From Dawidia cretensis (GTDB lineage Bacteria; Bacteroidota; Bacteroidia; Cytophagales; Cyclobacteriaceae), in assembly GCF_018598175.1 (NCBI RefSeq), contig NZ_JAHESE010000044.1:1-44425 (forward strand): DNA of 44,425 bases. Direction: 5' to 3'. Shown one piece after another: positions 41,829 through 44,425 of the stretch; the stretch's first letter is position 1, and each line of letters starts with the position of its first letter. Made by a program: the position numbers and the translations under genes. Under the pieces are notes generated by a model, which was not told the origin of the DNA, made no database searches, and saw only the letters and a list, made by a program, of their open reading frames with translations.

Positions 41829-44150
41829 CTATTTCTTAAACTTGCTCACCAGCATTGCCAGCTTCTCTTCCATAGAGACTTCTTTCTCTTGTGGTTTCGA
41901 TTCGCCTCGATTGTTTTCGCGGCGCGGCCCTTTCCCTTGCCCTTTATCGTCACGTTTGCCCTTGTTGCTGCCATCTTGCGCCGGCACACCTTGATCAGCA
42001 AATGGATCGCTCTTCATCGACAAACCAATCCGCTTACGAGGTGCATCCACTTCTACTACGGTCACCTTTACCTTTTGAGCCACTGTAACAACCTCTTTCG
42101 GATCCTTCACAAACTTATCGGCCAGGTGGCTGATGTGCACAAGGCCATCCTGGTGTACGCCGATGTCGACGAAAGCACCGAAGTTCGTCACGTTCGTTAC
42201 GATGCCAGGCATGGTCATGCCGATCTTCAAGTCGCCGATGGTATTGACACCTTCCGTAAAGCTGAAAATCTCAAAGGTCTGGCGCGGGTCGCGTCCGGGC
42301 TTCTCAAGTTCGGCAAGGATATCGTTAAGGGTCGGGAGACCGACTTTATCTGTTACATACTTCTTAAGATCCAACTGGCGGCGTAGCTCGGCGCTGCTCA
42401 TCAACTCGCGTACGGAACAACCCAGGTCGGCCGCCATCTGCTTGACGATAGAATAGCTCTCTGGGTGTACCGCGCTGGAATCCAGCGGGTTTTCAGCAGC
42501 ATGAATGCGCAGAAAGCCTGCCGCCTGCTCGAAAACCTTTTCCCCCAAACGCGACACCTTCATCAGCGACTCGCGATCTTTAAACGGACCATTCTGGTTA
42601 CGATACTCGACAATGTTGCGGGCAAGCGCAGGCGTCAAACCGGATACATAGGAGAGTAGCTCCTTGCTGGCGGTGTTTACTTCCACACCCACCTGGTTTA
42701 CGCAACTCATCACGACGTCATCCAGTCCCTGCTTGAGCTTGGTTTGCTCGACATCGTGCTGGTATTGGCCCACACCGATCGATTTAGGGTCGATCTTAAC
42801 CAGTTCCGCCAGCGGGTCCATCAGGCGGCGGCCGATCGAAACGGCACCCCGCACAGTAATGTCTTTGTCTGGGAATTCCTCCCGAGCTACTTCCGATGCT
42901 GAATACACCGAGGCGCCGCTCTCATTCACCATCACCACCAGAACCTTGTGCGGCAGGCCGATGGCTTTTACAAAGGCTTCTGTTTCACGCCCTGCGGTAC
43001 CGTTGCCGATGGCGACGGCTTCAATGTCGTATTGCTCGCACAGCGCTTTGACGAGGGCTGCCGCCTTTGCAGTCTGACGCTGAGGCTCATGCGGGTAGAT
43101 TACGTCGTCGTAGAGCAGCTTGCCCTGACGGTCGAGACAGGTCACTTTACAGCCTGTGCGGAAGCCCGGATCGAGCGCCAATACGTTACGTTGGCCAAGC
43201 GGCGCCTGCAGCAACAGCTCTTTGAGGTTTGATGCAAACACCTTAATGGCTTCTTCATCCGCCTTCATCTTGGACTCCATGCGCACTTCCGTTTCCAGCG
43301 ATGGGCGCAGCAGTCGTTTGTAGCTATCCTTAATCGCTAACCGCACCTGATCGGCAGCAGCGTTTTCTTCTTTCACGTGTTGACGCTCCATAGAGCTGAT
43401 TGCCAGCTCTTCAGGCGGATAGATATCAAGAGCAAGAACACCTTCTTTCTCCGCGCGGCGCATCGCCAGCAGCCGGTGGGAGGGCGTTTTGGAAATCGGC
43501 TCGCTCCATTCGAAATAGTCCTTATACTTCTGACCATCGTTTTCTTTGCCTTTCAGCACGTGCGACTCCACCTGGCCTTCGGTCCAGAAGATCTCGCGGA
43601 CGTTTTTACGGGTATCCGGATTTTCACTGACCCATTCCGCGATGATGTCGCGGGCGCCGTCGAGTGCCTCGTTCAGGTCGGCTACGCCTTTTTCGCTGTC
43701 CACAAAGGAGGCGGCAAACTCATCCAGGTTAAACTTCTCCTGGTTGAAGAGGCGCTGGGCGAGGGGCTCTAGGCCTTTCTCCTTGGCCATGCTGGCGCGA
43801 GTCTTGCGCTTGGGTTTATACGGCAGGTAAATATCTTCGAGTTCCGCCAGGGTTTCGGCGGTAACGATCGAGGACATCAGCTCCGACGTAAGCTTACCTT
43901 GCTTCTCGATGGAGCTGATCACGGCCTCACGACGTTTGTCGAGCTCGCGAAGTTGTTCGAGGCGGTCGCGGACGTTCATGATCGCCACTTCGTCCATGCT
44001 ACCCGTCAATTCCTTTCGGTAGCGTGCAATGAATGGAATCGTCGCGCCTTCGGCCAACAATTCGCCTACAGCTTTAACATTTTTAAGGGGCTGCGCGAGC
44101 TCCTTTGCAATCAGTTCTACCCAGCGGTTGAGATTCTCTTGTTCCATCAT
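41829..44150 (-). CDS. tex: Tex-family S1 RNA-binding protein
   Basis: A 773-residue Tex protein (transcription accessory factor, nucleic-acid binding). Domains in order: Tex N-terminal helical region (about 5-190; GATIPFIARYRKELTGSMDE), a YqgF-like RNase H fold (about 325-450; LALDPGFRTGCKVTCLD), helix-hairpin-helix repeats (about 490-565; LARNIVEYRNQNGPFKDRESL), and a C-terminal S1 domain (about 645-715; GIVTNVTNFGAFVDIGVHQDGLVHIS). A basic, low-complexity tail (GKRDDKGQGKGPRRENNRG) precedes the end. A second Met follows the first, so the start may be at 44147. The divergent neighbour is mgsA. Confidence 0.95.
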   Translation of the reverse strand: MMEQENLNRWVELIAKELAQPLKNVKAVGELLAEGATIPFIARYRKELTGSMDEVAIMNVRDRLEQLRELDKRREAVISSIEKQGKLTSELMSSIVTAETLAELEDIYLPYKPKRKTRASMAKEKGLEPLAQRLFNQEKFNLDEFAASFVDSEKGVADLNEALDGARDIIAEWVSENPDTRKNVREIFWTEGQVESHVLKGKENDGQKYKDYFEWSEPISKTPSHRLLAMRRAEKEGVLALDIYPPEELAISSMERQHVKEENAAADQVRLAIKDSYKRLLRPSLETEVRMESKMKADEEAIKVFASNLKELLLQAPLGQRNVLALDPGFRTGCKVTCLDRQGKLLYDDVIYPHEPQRQTAKAAALVKALCEQYDIEAVAIGNGTAGRETEAFVKAIGLPHKVLVVMVNESGASVYSASEVAREEFPDKDITVRGAVSIGRRLMDPLAELVKIDPKSIGVGQYQHDVEQTKLKQGLDDVVMSCVNQVGVEVNTASKELLSYVSGLTPALARNIVEYRNQNGPFKDRESLMKVSRLGEKVFEQAAGFLRIHAAENPLDSSAVHPESYSIVKQMAADLGCSVRELMSSAELRRQLDLKKYVTDKVGLPTLNDILAELEKPGRDPRQTFEIFSFTEGVNTIGDLKIGMTMPGIVTNVTNFGAFVDIGVHQDGLVHISHLADKFVKDPKEVVTVAQKVKVTVVEVDAPRKRIGLSMKSDPFADQGVPAQDGSNKGKRDDKGQGKGPRRENNRGESKPQEKEVSMEEKLAMLVSKFKK

Positions 44151-44171
44151 AGCGTTTCAAAAACAGGCTGG

Positions 44172-44202
44172 CAAAAATAGAAGAAGGAATGTAACCTGCA
44201 AT
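44172..44202 (-). promoter_or_regulatory. Promoter of tex
   Basis: On the minus strand ATTG (44202-44199) is followed after 19 bases by TATTTTTG (44179-44172), a perfect -7 match, 21 bases before the ATG. The same elements and spacing stand upstream of pfkA. On the plus strand TATTTTTA (44206-44213) may be the -7 of mgsA, but lacks a -33. Confidence 0.6.
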
Positions 44203-44232
44203 GTGTATTTTTAGACGGATTTGACTTTCTCC

Positions 44233-44425
44233 ATGAGCAAAAAGCACATAGCCCTTGTGGCTCACGACAATAAGAAGAAAGAATTAATTGAATGGTCGAA
44301 GTCGCATCATGAAAGTATGGCGACTTGCGAGCTCTACGCCACCGGCACAACCGGCCGCCTGGTATCAGAAGCGCTCGGCATGCCCGTGCACCGTCTGCAA
44401 AGCGGACCCCTCGGCGGCGACCAAC
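44233..44425 (+). CDS. mgsA: Methylglyoxal synthase, 3' part beyond window
   Basis: An open frame from ATG 44233 to the window edge encodes 64 residues of a methylglyoxal synthase, which converts dihydroxyacetone phosphate to methylglyoxal and phosphate. IALVAHDNKKKELIEW, LYATGTTGRLVSEALG and the phosphate-binding SGPLGGDQ segment are all characteristic, and the order and spacing are normal. The family is usually about 125-155 residues, so about half is seen. It is divergent from tex, with an 82-base shared upstream region. Confidence 0.93.
   Translation, partial: MSKKHIALVAHDNKKKELIEWSKSHHESMATCELYATGTTGRLVSEALGMPVHRLQSGPLGGDQ

Overview
The window looks like chromosomal DNA of a member of the Bacteroidota, most likely Cytophagales or a related environmental group. 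The pointers are a type IX secretion (Por) C-terminal sorting domain, lipoproteins with acid residues after the lipid cysteine, promoters of the Bacteroidetes type (-33 TTG/TTTG, -7 TAnnTTTG), weak Shine-Dalgarno use, a NUDIX-type sugar regulator and a moderately high GC content. No rRNA, tRNA, CRISPR array, insertion sequence, integrase or phage gene was seen. Both edges cut a gene: a membrane protein on the left and methylglyoxal synthase (mgsA) on the right.

Region 1 (1-8484, minus strand) is a tightly packed run of ten genes. In transcription order they are an arginine deiminase, a CtlX-type guanidino hydrolase, an S-adenosylmethionine decarboxylase, two zinc-ribbon DUF4178 proteins (the second membrane-anchored), a one-helix peptide, a DUF350 membrane protein, a membrane-embedded spermidine-synthase-like aminopropyltransferase, a Tat-exported FAD amine oxidoreductase and a partial membrane protein. 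Together they look like a membrane-associated arginine/polyamine-type modification system of unknown product. The decarboxylase lacks the usual catalytic cysteine. This is the best candidate for an undescribed system.

Region 2 (8625-17390) holds a T9SS-sorted SGNH hydrolase, a lipoprotein, and a xylose locus. The xylose genes are an MFS transporter and a NUDIX-winged-helix regulator (XylR-like, degenerate Nudix box) facing xylB-xylA. A small secreted protein, an 11-bp phased CTAG repeat array and a Rieske oxygenase follow.

Region 3 (17391-25602) starts with a 500-bp regulatory gap carrying several inverted repeats. Then come a Gfo/Idh/MocA oxidoreductase, two sugar isomerase/epimerase-like proteins, a cytochrome c lipoprotein, a DUF1080 protein and a 1104-residue ThuA / sugar-dehydrogenase / PKD / cytochrome c fusion. 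This is consistent with periplasmic oxidation and breakdown of glycosides through keto-sugars.

Region 4 (25687-37708) carries a TMEM220-like protein and then a glycogen/alpha-glucan block: a GH13 amylase lipoprotein, GlgE, a TreS-maltokinase fusion, GlgB and a GH57/DUF3536 protein. The TreS half has glycine where the catalytic nucleophile Asp should be, so the block may make maltose-1-phosphate and glucan without making maltose from trehalose.

Region 5 (37741-44425) is central metabolism on the minus strand: ROK sugar kinase, pfkA, pgi and tex, with mgsA starting on the plus strand. pfkA and tex share an identical promoter layout (ATTG-N19-TATTTTTG).
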